From the NCBI GenBank assembly GCA_003168375.1, contig PMSI01000001.1, positions 1,798,001 through 1,862,000 on the forward strand: DNA of 64,000 nucleotides, in the 5' to 3' direction. Under the pieces are notes generated by a model. It was not told the origin of the DNA. It worked only from the letters and a program-made list of their open reading frames with translations, and ran no database searches. A program made the translations under genes and the position numbers. This DNA is from Vulcanimicrobiota bacterium (GTDB taxonomy: Bacteria > Vulcanimicrobiota > Vulcanimicrobiia > Vulcanimicrobiales > Vulcanimicrobiaceae). Below, in pieces: positions 26,417-37,075 of this stretch (position 1 is the first letter of the stretch; every line of letters starts with the position of its first letter).

Positions 26417-29400
26417 GCGAGCGGCGGGCGGTACACGGTGCACCACGACAGCCCGGCCGCCTCGCAGACGGCTGGGAGAATCTGCTCGATCGCGTGGATC
26501 ATCGAACCATCGTACGGCAGCGGCTCCGGCGGCAGATCCGACGATCGCAGCCCGAGATCCCACAAGGACCGCAGCGCGGCCGGACGGGCCCAGAACATCG
26601 AGCCGATCGGGAAGACCGGAAACCGCGGCACAGCCGGCGTCGGCGTCAGAACGCGCGCGAGATCCTCGGCGAACGGCAAGTTCTTCGTCCAGCCGACGGA
26701 CCGGCGGTCCTCCGGGAAAAGCAAACCCAGCGTAGGATCGTCCGCAAAGAGGCGGAGGATGCCGGCCAAGTGCGATGCATCCCCGAGGAGCGTGTCGAGG
26801 AGATAGGCCCGCCACCGGTCGCCGATCTCCGAGCCGACGTCGAGGCTCCGCTTGCCGTGCAGATGTCCGATGACGTCGTAGCGGCCGGTCCCGAGGAGAT
26901 CGGGCATCGTCGTGAGCATCGGCCCCAAGTCGCGCCCGCGGTTGGCGACGGCGAGCACTTCGACGCTGCCGCCGCCGTAGCTTCGAAACGCACGAGCGAT
27001 CGATGTCCGGGAGCGCGCGGATGTGGTCGTGATGCAGAGGTCGGCAGTCAACCCCGCTTGCGCGAAGCGCGCGACGAACTCGGCCGCGAGCTCGGGATAA
27101 TGGAGATGCAGGTGCACCGCGATCCGCGGAATCGGAGCAGAGCTCCGAATGCCTGGTTCTAGAACGACGCATCGGTGCGTCGTCGGCAGTGCGTCGCCGC
27201 CGCGATCCAACGCACGGATCAGCGGCGGATCGGCGGGGGACGCCGCCGAGGTATCCTGCGAGCGGTAGTACCCCTCGTGAAATCCCGGTCGAGGATTGCA
27301 CGCCGTCAGCGCCTTGACTCCGCGCGCTGCGTACGACAGGGCCGCGCGACGTGCCTCGGGTACGGCTCGCGTGCACGGGGTACCCTCGTGGAACGACGAA
27401 TCGAATGCGCCTGACGCGAGCACGCGTTCCGCAACGCGATCCGTTTGCGCCCTCAAGCTGCAGGCCCGCCAGATCTGATGCTCGACGAACTTCGCATACT
27501 CGGAAAAGTCGAAGCGGGCCGCCAGGGAAGGCTTGCGGTCCGGCTTCGCGCCCCCCTCGTCCTGCGCAAAGAGCTCGACGATCGCGCGGGCTGCGTCCGC
27601 GACGTTTCCGTAGCGTGCGAGGCGTCCTAGCGTGCTGTCGTGTCGAAGCTCCTCGGCAAAGCTCGTCGCGTCCTCGAAGCAGACCACCGGCTTACCGGCG
27701 AAGAACGCCTCGATCATGACGTTCGGATACGGGTCCAGCCGCGATGAAAGATAGAACACGTCCGCCAACTCGAACAGCGTGCGCAGATCGGACTGAGCCG
27801 CGATAAAGACGACGTGCTGCTCGAGATGGAGTTTCCGCACCATGTCCTCGAGCCAAAACGAGTAATCCGCATCGGCGCGGTCGCCGACCCACAGAAACCG
27901 GACCGCGTCTCCGTACGTACGGCGGACCTCGTCGGCTGTTTGAACGAAGAGGTCGACGCCCTTGCGCATGATGACCGAGCCGGCGCCGAGGACGATTCGC
28001 GTCGCGCCGCGGTCACGGATCCCGAGCAAGTCGGCGAGGTCCTGATACGAATGGTCGGCGGGATGTTCGTCCGGCGGTATGATCGGCCGGCCCTGATGGC
28101 GGACGACGACGTTGTTCGGCGCCTCGAGGCGGTGGAGCACCACCTCCCGGTTCAGCGACTCGCGGACAAGCTCGCTCGCGACGACGACGACATCGGCCGC
28201 CTCGACGATCCCGGTGACCTTACCGTGCGGCGTGACGTATTCGGCGAATTCGTGCACGAGCGCCACGGACGGGATCCCCGCGTGCAGCGCGGCGGGCGCG
28301 AACTCACTCGTCTCGACGCTGTTCAACACGATCGCGAAGACCCCGTACCGGCGCCGCATCTCCGCGAGGATGTACTCGGCCTCGAGCGGCGAGGCCTTAC
28401 GCGACACGATCGCGACGCTGAACGCGCGAAAACGGTCTTCGAGCGGTCCGCCCTCGCCGAGGGCGACCACGACGTTGTAGCGCTCGGAGAGCGCTCCCAC
28501 GAGGGCGAGGCAGACGAAGGGCGCACCCGTGCGCGAAGCGTCGTGGCTCGCTACCGCGATCGTCGGCTTCGACGGATCGACGGCGCGCTCGCCGGAAGAG
28601 AACCATTCGTCACCGTCTAGCCGGGCCACGCGGCCCTCGCTCCGTCCGGAGCGAACGAAGTGGACGAACGGATCGACGTGAGAGCCTGCAACGTCGGGAT
28701 TGGAACGCAGGTAGTAGTCCGACGAAAGATCGGGGCTCGCGTCCCGACCCTCGCGGGCGCCGTGGAGCACGTAGTGCCGTAACGGATCCTGCGGCAGATC
28801 CGCGGCTGGGAGTTGCGCGCAATAATAGGACGCGCTGAAGTGCGGAGCGAGGACCTCCACGCGCTCGCGAAGATCGGCCGGTGACCCGACGCGCGCTTGC
28901 AGCCGGCCGACCTCGACATAGTGGATCAGCGGGCGTCGCGAGGACGACCCGACGTCGTCGTACATTGCGGCATAAAAATCTTCGTCGCAGTCGATCCCCG
29001 CGGAAACGGATCGCGGCTGCATCAGGAGGTACGTCTCGACGGCGGAGAATCCCGGGCGAGCGGAAACGCCGGCGCGCCTGAAGGAACCGAAGTCGAACAG
29101 CCCGCTGCGCTCGATCGTCTCGGCGTCGGCGCGTAACCGGCGCCGGTTCGGGTACCGATGCTCGGCGCGGCCACGGCGTATGAAGTGGGCCAGCGAACTC
29201 ATACCGGCCGCCACGACGTCGGGATTCGTCAGCCGGTAGAAGGCCGGGCTGAACTCCGCGGACGGGCTGAGCATGGCGGACTCGCCGAACTCGAGGTAGT
29301 GCCGGACCAGGAGGTTGCGTTCTCCGACGATGCCCGAGCGCTGCGAGTAGTAGGCATCGTCGAAGAGAGCGTCAGATTCGAGAAGCGGAATCCGGTCGTC

Positions 29401-29421
29401 GACGGGCGGACCGGTTGTCAC
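26410..29421 (-). CDS. Large glycosyltransferase: GT4 plus rhamnan-synthesis-F-like domain
   Basis: About 1,003 residues from a GTG that overlaps the upstream stop (GTGA). The N-terminal about 260 residues contain repeats of the type PDVVAAGMSSLAHFIRRGRAE (at least three), each ending HY/HFxxxGxxEGR, a pattern seen beside glycosyltransferases. The middle holds a GT4 GT-B domain (VLGAGSVIMRKGVDLFVQTADE, and PNVMIEAFFAGKPVVCFED). The last 250 residues resemble RgpF (HLHLHYPELAAEF, GRDLGPMLTTMPDLL, IGHLHGKRS), which transfers side-chain sugars on rhamnan polymers. Confidence 0.8.
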   Translation of the reverse strand: MTTGPPVDDRIPLLESDALFDDAYYSQRSGIVGERNLLVRHYLEFGESAMLSPSAEFSPAFYRLTNPDVVAAGMSSLAHFIRRGRAEHRYPNRRRLRADAETIERSGLFDFGSFRRAGVSARPGFSAVETYLLMQPRSVSAGIDCDEDFYAAMYDDVGSSSRRPLIHYVEVGRLQARVGSPADLRERVEVLAPHFSASYYCAQLPAADLPQDPLRHYVLHGAREGRDASPDLSSDYYLRSNPDVAGSHVDPFVHFVRSGRSEGRVARLDGDEWFSSGERAVDPSKPTIAVASHDASRTGAPFVCLALVGALSERYNVVVALGEGGPLEDRFRAFSVAIVSRKASPLEAEYILAEMRRRYGVFAIVLNSVETSEFAPAALHAGIPSVALVHEFAEYVTPHGKVTGIVEAADVVVVASELVRESLNREVVLHRLEAPNNVVVRHQGRPIIPPDEHPADHSYQDLADLLGIRDRGATRIVLGAGSVIMRKGVDLFVQTADEVRRTYGDAVRFLWVGDRADADYSFWLEDMVRKLHLEQHVVFIAAQSDLRTLFELADVFYLSSRLDPYPNVMIEAFFAGKPVVCFEDATSFAEELRHDSTLGRLARYGNVADAARAIVELFAQDEGGAKPDRKPSLAARFDFSEYAKFVEHQIWRACSLRAQTDRVAERVLASGAFDSSFHEGTPCTRAVPEARRAALSYAARGVKALTACNPRPGFHEGYYRSQDTSAASPADPPLIRALDRGGDALPTTHRCVVLEPGIRSSAPIPRIAVHLHLHYPELAAEFVARFAQAGLTADLCITTTSARSRTSIARAFRSYGGGSVEVLAVANRGRDLGPMLTTMPDLLGTGRYDVIGHLHGKRSLDVGSEIGDRWRAYLLDTLLGDASHLAGILRLFADDPTLGLLFPEDRRSVGWTKNLPFAEDLARVLTPTPAVPRFPVFPIGSMFWARPAALRSLWDLGLRSSDLPPEPLPYDGSMIHAIEQILPAVCEAAGLSWCTVYRPPLAW

Positions 29422-29957
29422 GTGCCGCCGAACAGACGTCGCAGCGCTCGGCCGATCGAGCGCAGCGGCTGCGTCGCACGCCAAGAACGCGACGCGAGAA
29501 TCTCGCGCAAGAACACGCTGTCGCGTGCCCCCGCTTCGGCCTTCTCGCGCAAACCGGCGATCTCATCGCGCACCTCCGCCAGCGCCGCTTCGTGCTCGCG
29601 GGTGAATCGCGCGTACCACGTTTGGTGCTCGGCGATGAGCTGCGCGCACGTCTCTTCGTGTTCGGCGAGCTCGCTCGACAGCCGCGTCGCCCACGTCGCA
29701 TCGGACGCCGCGCGATCCGCTGCGCCGCGTTGCGTCAAACGGAGGTTCTCGGTCTCCAACTGGTCGATGCGGGCGGCGAGGCGCGACGCCGTCTCCGATT
29801 CTTGCGCGGCGCGCAGCGGGTCCGGCAGTTCGTCGGCCGGATCGTGGAACGCGGAGCCTACGCGGTCCGAGATCGCCACGACCTGCGCCGGGACGCCGCC
29901 GGAGACGTCGCTCGCACGCGCCGGTCTCTTTCGTTCACGCATTACCTGGGCATCCAC
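29418..29957 (-). CDS. Coiled-coil protein, possibly an accessory of the large glycosyltransferase
   Basis: About 179 residues from GTG (an ATG five codons later is possible). Residues 55-150 are charged and heptad-like (RLAARIDQLETENLRLTQRG). The C-terminus ASRSWRATQPLRSIGRALRRL is a short tail found at the end of many sugar-modifying enzymes in bacterial glycan loci. No catalytic motif is present. It is translationally coupled to the large glycosyltransferase, which suggests a scaffold or partner. Confidence 0.6.
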   Translation of the reverse strand: MDAQVMRERKRPARASDVSGGVPAQVVAISDRVGSAFHDPADELPDPLRAAQESETASRLAARIDQLETENLRLTQRGAADRAASDATWATRLSSELAEHEETCAQLIAEHQTWYARFTREHEAALAEVRDEIAGLREKAEAGARDSVFLREILASRSWRATQPLRSIGRALRRLFGGT

Positions 29958-30088
29958 CGCTACGGCGCCAGCTTCCCGCTACGACGATGATACACGTAGC
30001 GCCGGACTTGCTGCAAGAAGCCCGTCGGAGCGCATCCTGCGGGAAGGAGACCCCTGCTTCAGACGTGGAACATACGTTCCCGTAGGCT

Positions 30089-31246
30089 ATGGCGATTCAT
30101 CCGGATCCAGCTCTTATCGCGCCGGTCCCGTTCAACCGCGCCACGGTCGTCGGCAGCGAGAGACGCTACCTGCTGGAGGCTCTTGCGAACGAGGACTTCG
30201 GCGGGACCGGGCCGTTTGCGAGGCGTTGCGAGGCGTTGCTGGAGAAGCACATCGGCGTTCCTCGGGCGCTCTTGACGACGTCGTGCACGCACGCGCTCGA
30301 GATGTGCGCGCTGCTGCTGGATCTGGGTCCCGGCGATGAAGTGATCATGCCGTCGTTCACGTACGTCGGTTGCGCGAACGCCATCGCGCTGCGTCAAGCC
30401 CGGCCGGTCTTTGCGGATATCCGAGCCGATTCGTTCACGCTCGATCCCGCCGGGATCGAACCGCTGATCACGGCCCGGACGAAAGCGATCATGCTCGTGC
30501 ATTACGCCGGGATCTCACCCGACGTCGAAGCGATCGCGGCGCTCGCGAAGCGGCGCGGACTCGTCCTGATCGAAGACAACGCCCACGGTGCGTTCGCCCG
30601 CCAGGGTGGCCGGCAGCTGGGAACCTTCGGTGGGCTTGCGACGCTGAGCTTTCACGCGACGAAGAACATCACGTGCGGCGAAGGCGGTGCACTGCTCGTG
30701 AACGATCCGGCGCTCATCGGAAGGGCGGAGATCATTCGCGACGGCGGGACCGACCGGTCTCGCTTCCGGCGGGGTGAAGTCGGTTTCTATGCATGGCAGG
30801 AGCTTGGCTCCAGCTATACGATCGGAGATCTTCTGGCGGCGGCATTGCTGGCGCAACTGGAATCGCGCGACGAGATAACCGCGCGCCGCCGAACGCTCTG
30901 GGAGCGCTACGCGCAAGACCTTCAGCACTGGGCGGCGGCGGCAGGGGTCGCGCTCCCATACGTCCCGGCCGGCGCCGACCAGCCGTATCACGTGTTCTAC
31001 CTCGTCATGCCCACCCGCGAGGCGCGCACTGAGTTCATCGCGCAACTCCACGACGACGGGGTGCACTGTGCCTCACACTACGTGCCGCTTCACCAGTCGG
31101 CCCCAGCGCGCCGGTTGATGCTCCGTTCCCAGTGCGAGCTCACCGAAGACGTCGCCGCCCGCATCGTCCGCCTGCCGCTGTACACCAACATGACGGAAGC
31201 CGAACAATCTCGCGTTATCGAATCCGTCCTCGCCGCCCGGCTCTGA
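30089..31246 (+). CDS. wecE: dTDP-4-amino-4,6-dideoxygalactose transaminase (WecE/RffA type)
   Basis: 385 residues of the DegT/DnrJ/EryC1 family. The PLP lysine is Lys192 in FHATKNITCGEGGAL, a WecE-like signature. NAIALRQARPVFADI and YNTNMTEAE-like ending (LYTNMTEAEQSRV) also match WecE. It would convert dTDP-4-keto-6-deoxyglucose, the RfbB product, to an amino-sugar nucleotide. The ATG is reasonable although no strong ribosome site is visible. It lies 17 kb from rfbA-rfbB but may use their product. Confidence 0.85.
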   Translation: MAIHPDPALIAPVPFNRATVVGSERRYLLEALANEDFGGTGPFARRCEALLEKHIGVPRALLTTSCTHALEMCALLLDLGPGDEVIMPSFTYVGCANAIALRQARPVFADIRADSFTLDPAGIEPLITARTKAIMLVHYAGISPDVEAIAALAKRRGLVLIEDNAHGAFARQGGRQLGTFGGLATLSFHATKNITCGEGGALLVNDPALIGRAEIIRDGGTDRSRFRRGEVGFYAWQELGSSYTIGDLLAAALLAQLESRDEITARRRTLWERYAQDLQHWAAAAGVALPYVPAGADQPYHVFYLVMPTREARTEFIAQLHDDGVHCASHYVPLHQSAPARRLMLRSQCELTEDVAARIVRLPLYTNMTEAEQSRVIESVLAARL

Positions 31247-32796
31247 CGCGGCGGGCGCTTGCCGCCGCGCTCGCGGCGTGTGCGGTGCTCGCCCTCGCTC
31301 CGCCGGCGCTGGCCGTCGACCGCAGCGTCGGCGCGGACGTGCCGAAGCCGGTCGTGACCGGGACTCCGTGGACCGATGCCGAGATCGCGGGGCTCGATGC
31401 CGCCGTCGACGTCGCGCTCGCCGGCGCGAAGACGCTGCGCGGCGCGCACGCCGGCCTCTACGCCGTTGACGCACGCGACGGCCACCTGCTGTACGCGCGC
31501 AACCCCGACGACGCGTTTCAGCCCGCGTCGACGCTCAAGCTGCTGGTCGGGAGCGCGGCGCTCGACCGGCTCGGGCCGGGATTTCGCTTCCGGACCGAGG
31601 CCGTCGTCCCGGGCTACGAGGAAGTGCGTGGCGGCGAGCTGAGCGGCGCGCTGCTGTTGCGCGGGAGCGGTGACGTGCTGCTCGACGACAAGGCGCTCGA
31701 CGAGTTGCCCAGCGCGCTGCGCCAGAGCGGGATCGACGCCGTCCACGGCGTGAGCTTCATCGACGATCCCTCGTTCCCGCCGTATTTGCCGGGGTGGTCG
31801 TGGGACGATCTCCCGTGGTACTACGCGGCGCCGGTCACGCCGCTCGGGCTCAACGACAATCAAGTGACGCTGAACGTGACGCCGGCCCCGGCGCCGGGCG
31901 CCCGGGTGAACGTCACCGTCTCGCCATGGGGCACGGCGTGCGTCCCCGACGCCGTGTGCACGCCGGATCTGGGCTTTACGATCTCCGTGCGCGCGACGAC
32001 CGGCGAGAAAGGGACCGCGAATACGCTCGACGTCGAGCGGCAGCCGGGGCCGGGCGCCGAGGTCCGGCTCGTCGGCTCGCTGCCGGCCGGCGCGCCGGCG
32101 CAGCACCTCTCGATCGCCGTCCCGTGGCCGCCGGCCTACGCGGCGTGGGGCGCCCGCCGCGCGCTGCAACGCGCCGGACTCCGCGTGCTGCAGGACGTGA
32201 TTGCGGCGCCGCCTCCCGGCCCGGCCGTCTGGGGCGTCCTTTGGTCGCATCAGTCGGAACCGCTCGCCGACATGCTCGCCGATCTGTGGCTGCCGAGCGA
32301 CAACGTGCTCGCCGAGGAGCTGCTGCGCGCGCTCGGCGCGCCGGTGCCGCCCCTCCCGTATCCGGTGCTCCAGGGCAGCTCGGCCGACGGGATCGCGTTC
32401 GAGAAGACGTGGCTGAAAAGTCTCGGTGTCGACACCGATGCGATCGCGCTCGAGGACGGCAGCGGCCTGTCGGTCTACGACCGCATCACGCCGCGCGATC
32501 TGGTCGCGATCTTACGGCACGACTGGGACGGTCCGAACCGGGATCTGGTCCTCGACGATCTCCCGATCGCAGGCGTGCGCGGAACCTTGAAGTCTTCGTT
32601 TACCGGTACGCCGGCGGAGAAGCGCGTCTTCGCGAAGACGGGATCGCTCTCGCACGTGAGCGCGCTGGCGGGATACGTCGCGAACCCCAAGCACGGGGCC
32701 GTCATCTTCGCATTTCAAGTCGACGACTGGCTCGGTGCGAGCGCCGATCTGCGCGAGCTTCGCGGCCGGGTACTCTCGCAGTTCGTCGAACGGTAG
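31243..32796 (+). CDS. dacB: PBP4-type D-alanyl-D-alanine carboxypeptidase/endopeptidase
   Basis: About 517 residues of peptidase family S13, acting on peptidoglycan peptides in the periplasm. The three active-site motifs are present: SxxK at Ser96-Lys99 (ASTLK), SxN at Ser352-Asn354 (PSDN) and KTG at 465-467. The start is unusual. A good signal peptide (LTRRALAAALAACAVLALA) begins at a CTG that overlaps the wecE stop (CTGA). The only other in-frame starts are a GTG 111 bases inside wecE and a GTG that would cut the signal peptide. I report the CTG as the likeliest start but it is unproven. Confidence 0.85.
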   Translation: MTRRALAAALAACAVLALAPPALAVDRSVGADVPKPVVTGTPWTDAEIAGLDAAVDVALAGAKTLRGAHAGLYAVDARDGHLLYARNPDDAFQPASTLKLLVGSAALDRLGPGFRFRTEAVVPGYEEVRGGELSGALLLRGSGDVLLDDKALDELPSALRQSGIDAVHGVSFIDDPSFPPYLPGWSWDDLPWYYAAPVTPLGLNDNQVTLNVTPAPAPGARVNVTVSPWGTACVPDAVCTPDLGFTISVRATTGEKGTANTLDVERQPGPGAEVRLVGSLPAGAPAQHLSIAVPWPPAYAAWGARRALQRAGLRVLQDVIAAPPPGPAVWGVLWSHQSEPLADMLADLWLPSDNVLAEELLRALGAPVPPLPYPVLQGSSADGIAFEKTWLKSLGVDTDAIALEDGSGLSVYDRITPRDLVAILRHDWDGPNRDLVLDDLPIAGVRGTLKSSFTGTPAEKRVFAKTGSLSHVSALAGYVANPKHGAVIFAFQVDDWLGASADLRELRGRVLSQFVER

Positions 32797-32803
32797 CAGC
32801 CTG

Positions 32804-33799
32804 ATGCTCGGCGCGCACTTCGAGGCGGAGATTCGCGAACAGCCCGACGTCTGGCGCCGCATCGCCGCGTCGGACGGTGCGCGTCGCTTCGCGGCCGCGG
32901 TCGCGGGCCGCGACGTGCTGTTCGTTGGCAGCGGCAGCTCGCTGTTCGTCGGGATGCTCGGCGCGCTGGCGTTCCGCCGGCGGGGGATCCGCGCCTCGGC
33001 GCTGGCCGCGACCGAAGCGCGTTTCGACAACGCGGCGTATCGCGACGCGTGCGTCGTCGCGCTCTCGCAGAGCGGGCGCTCGGCCGACTCGCTGGCCGCG
33101 ATCGACGAGCTCGCCCCCTTGCGGCTCGTCGCGCTGACGAACGACGTGACGTCACCGCTCGCCGAGCGCGCCGAGATCGTCATCGACTGCCTGGCGGGTC
33201 CGGAGTTCGCGGTCCCGGCCAGCAAGAGCGTGAGCTCGATGGCGGCGATCCTGCTCTGGGCCGCCGCGCTCACCGGCGGAAAGAAGAACCGCACTGCCGC
33301 GACCCTCGAGCAGACCGCCGAGGACGTTCGCGATTGGCTGGGCGGCGACGGCGTCGCCGACGTGGTCGAGGCCGCGCGCCGCATCGCCCGGCGGCGGAGC
33401 GTTGCGGTCGTCGCGGCCGGTTACGGCGTGCCGATCGCGTACGAGCTGGCGCTGAAGATCAAGGAGGCCAGCTACGTGCACGCCGAGGGGTTCGCGGCCG
33501 GCGAGTTCCGGCACGGGAGCTCGGCGATCCTCGACCCGTCGAGCGCGATCATCGGGATCGTCGACGAAGCCTCGCGGGATATCGTCCACCGCCCGCTGGC
33601 CGAGGCGGTCGAAGCGGAGGCCGCACGCTACGTGATCGGCGCCCGCAGCGGCGAGATCCCGCTCCTGGGTCCCGCGACCGGCGAGGCCTTCAACACGCTG
33701 GCCTGGCTGGTCGCCGGCCAGTACTTGGCCCTCTCGATCGGCCGGGCGAATTTCGTCGAGTCGGACGCGCCCCGCGGCCTCTCCAAGTGGGTTGGCTAA
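32804..33799 (+). CDS. SIS-domain sugar-phosphate protein (GlmS isomerase-like)
   Basis: 331 residues with two SIS lobes, as in the isomerase half of glucosamine-6-phosphate synthase or in FrlB/AgaS-type deglycases. Visible are VLFVGSGSSLFVGMLGAL, LSQSGRSADSLAAID, SKSVSSMAAILL, and ALKIKEASYVHAEGFAAGEFRHG. The glutaminase domain of GlmS is absent. It would act on amino-sugar phosphates, possibly in cell-wall recycling, since it follows the PBP4 gene by 7 bases. Confidence 0.8.
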   Translation: MLGAHFEAEIREQPDVWRRIAASDGARRFAAAVAGRDVLFVGSGSSLFVGMLGALAFRRRGIRASALAATEARFDNAAYRDACVVALSQSGRSADSLAAIDELAPLRLVALTNDVTSPLAERAEIVIDCLAGPEFAVPASKSVSSMAAILLWAAALTGGKKNRTAATLEQTAEDVRDWLGGDGVADVVEAARRIARRRSVAVVAAGYGVPIAYELALKIKEASYVHAEGFAAGEFRHGSSAILDPSSAIIGIVDEASRDIVHRPLAEAVEAEAARYVIGARSGEIPLLGPATGEAFNTLAWLVAGQYLALSIGRANFVESDAPRGLSKWVG

Positions 33800-33812
33800 G
33801 CAGAGACCTTTC

Positions 33813-35354
33813 ATGCGGACTCCCTTCACTGGACCGGCTGCGGCGGCGCTCGCGGCGACGGTGCTCGCACTGTTCACCGCGCAGTCGCCGGCGCCGTTCA
33901 CGTGGCCGACGCCGCTGCCGTCCAGCGCTCCCGCGCCGCAGCCGACCGTGCTTTGGAACGGAGCGCCGGCCGCTTCGTTTGCGCTCGACGTCGAGCCGCT
34001 CGGCGTGACGCCCGATGGCGACGCGCGCGCGCTCGTCCGGGTCGTGCTGCGCGACGCGCAAGGGAACCCGACACGGCTGCGGCGCGGCGCGGACTTCGAC
34101 TACTTCACCGACCGCGGCGCGGCGCAGTGGCAGACGCGGTTGCGTTACGGCGGACCGGCTGCGATCGTCGCGGTGCGCGACGACGGTCCGGCGCACGTGC
34201 GCGTCGTTGCGAACCGTCCCGCCGGACTCGGCGAGCAGCGCACAGCGTTCGACACGCGCGCCTGGCGCGGACCGCGCGTGGTCGCCGCCGCAGTCGGTCC
34301 GCACCTCGTGCGCGTCGGCTGGTTTCCGCAGGTGCGCGAGGGCGCGGCGCGCGTGTATCGCGCCGACGCCTCGGGGCGAAGAACGCTCGCGGCGATCGTG
34401 CGGGCGCCGGCGTCGTCGTGGGACGACGGAACGGTACGACCCGGTGCGACGGTGCGGTACGTCGTCGTGCGGCCGCGCAGCGCGGGTGTGCCGGTGCGCG
34501 CGAGCGTGCCGCCGGAGCTGCCCCCGAGCGGCGCCGACGCGATGCGCGGCAAGTCCGCGTGGCTCGCCTTTTCCGCCGATCCGCTCGACGACGCATCCTA
34601 CGCGAACCTCGACGTCGAGCACATCGTGGCGACCGCGGTGCACGCCGGGCTGCGATCGGTCGAGCTGCGGCTGGCGTACGGCGCGTTCGACGAGGTCGGT
34701 CCGGCGGCGAAACCCGTCATCGACCGGCTGATCGACGGTCTCGTCGCGCACCGGATCGCGGTGATCGGATGGACCGTTCCCCGCGCGACGAGCTTCGAAG
34801 ATCTCGCGCGCAACGCCGAGATCGCCGCGTATCGCACACCGAACGGCAGCCGCATCACGGGATTGGCCGTCGACCTCGAGCGCGGCGGCGAGTTTCTCGG
34901 CGACGGATCGCGCGGCTATGCGGCGCTCCGTTCGTACCTCGCGGTGCTGCGACGCGCGGCCGGCCCGCACGTGCTCCTCGTCGCGACGGTCGAGGACCCG
35001 TACCTCGCGCACCTCGATCAGACGAAGTTTCCGTACCGCGAGATCGCGCGCGACGCGGACGTCCTGCAGCCGATGACCTACTGGCGCATGATGGGACCGT
35101 GGGACACGATCCCCAAGGTGCAGAGCGCCGTCGCCGGCTCGGTGGCGCTGCTCCGACGGCTCGCCGCCCGTGACGTCCCGATCGACGTCGGCGTGCAGAC
35201 CGGCGTGCTCTCGAAGCGCGGAGCGCCGCCGGGCGACGAGCTCGCGGCGGCGATCGACGCCGGCCGCCGGGCGGGCGCGATCGGGGTCACGTTCTACGAC
35301 TGGAGCGGGACCGGTCCGGAGCAGTGGGACGCCATCGCGCGGGCGAGCTGGTAG
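33813..35354 (+). CDS. Secreted protein with TIM-barrel glycoside-hydrolase-like domain
   Basis: About 513 residues from the ATG at 33813; a TTG at 33792 is an alternative that overlaps the previous stop. A signal peptide (PAAAALAATVLALFT) is followed by beta-rich modules (about 50-240). A barrel-like domain then runs to the end. Strands GLAVDLERGG and DVLQPMTYWRMMG hold acidic and aromatic residues in positions expected for a glycosidase. I cannot assign a GH family. It may trim envelope glycans. Confidence 0.6.
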   Translation: MRTPFTGPAAAALAATVLALFTAQSPAPFTWPTPLPSSAPAPQPTVLWNGAPAASFALDVEPLGVTPDGDARALVRVVLRDAQGNPTRLRRGADFDYFTDRGAAQWQTRLRYGGPAAIVAVRDDGPAHVRVVANRPAGLGEQRTAFDTRAWRGPRVVAAAVGPHLVRVGWFPQVREGAARVYRADASGRRTLAAIVRAPASSWDDGTVRPGATVRYVVVRPRSAGVPVRASVPPELPPSGADAMRGKSAWLAFSADPLDDASYANLDVEHIVATAVHAGLRSVELRLAYGAFDEVGPAAKPVIDRLIDGLVAHRIAVIGWTVPRATSFEDLARNAEIAAYRTPNGSRITGLAVDLERGGEFLGDGSRGYAALRSYLAVLRRAAGPHVLLVATVEDPYLAHLDQTKFPYREIARDADVLQPMTYWRMMGPWDTIPKVQSAVAGSVALLRRLAARDVPIDVGVQTGVLSKRGAPPGDELAAAIDAGRRAGAIGVTFYDWSGTGPEQWDAIARASW

Positions 35355-35414
35355 CGTGGGTCAGCGAGCGACCCAGGGACTTCGGGCTCCGGGCCGCCAA
35401 CGTAGCGGCATCCT

Positions 35415-37074
<1,660 letters not shown>

Positions 37075-37075
37075 C

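Noticed and set aside
29158-30088. A plus-strand frame antisense to the coiled-coil gene and running into wecE
   Set aside because: It is Arg/Ser-rich and out of frame with wecE, and the minus strand has a better gene model.
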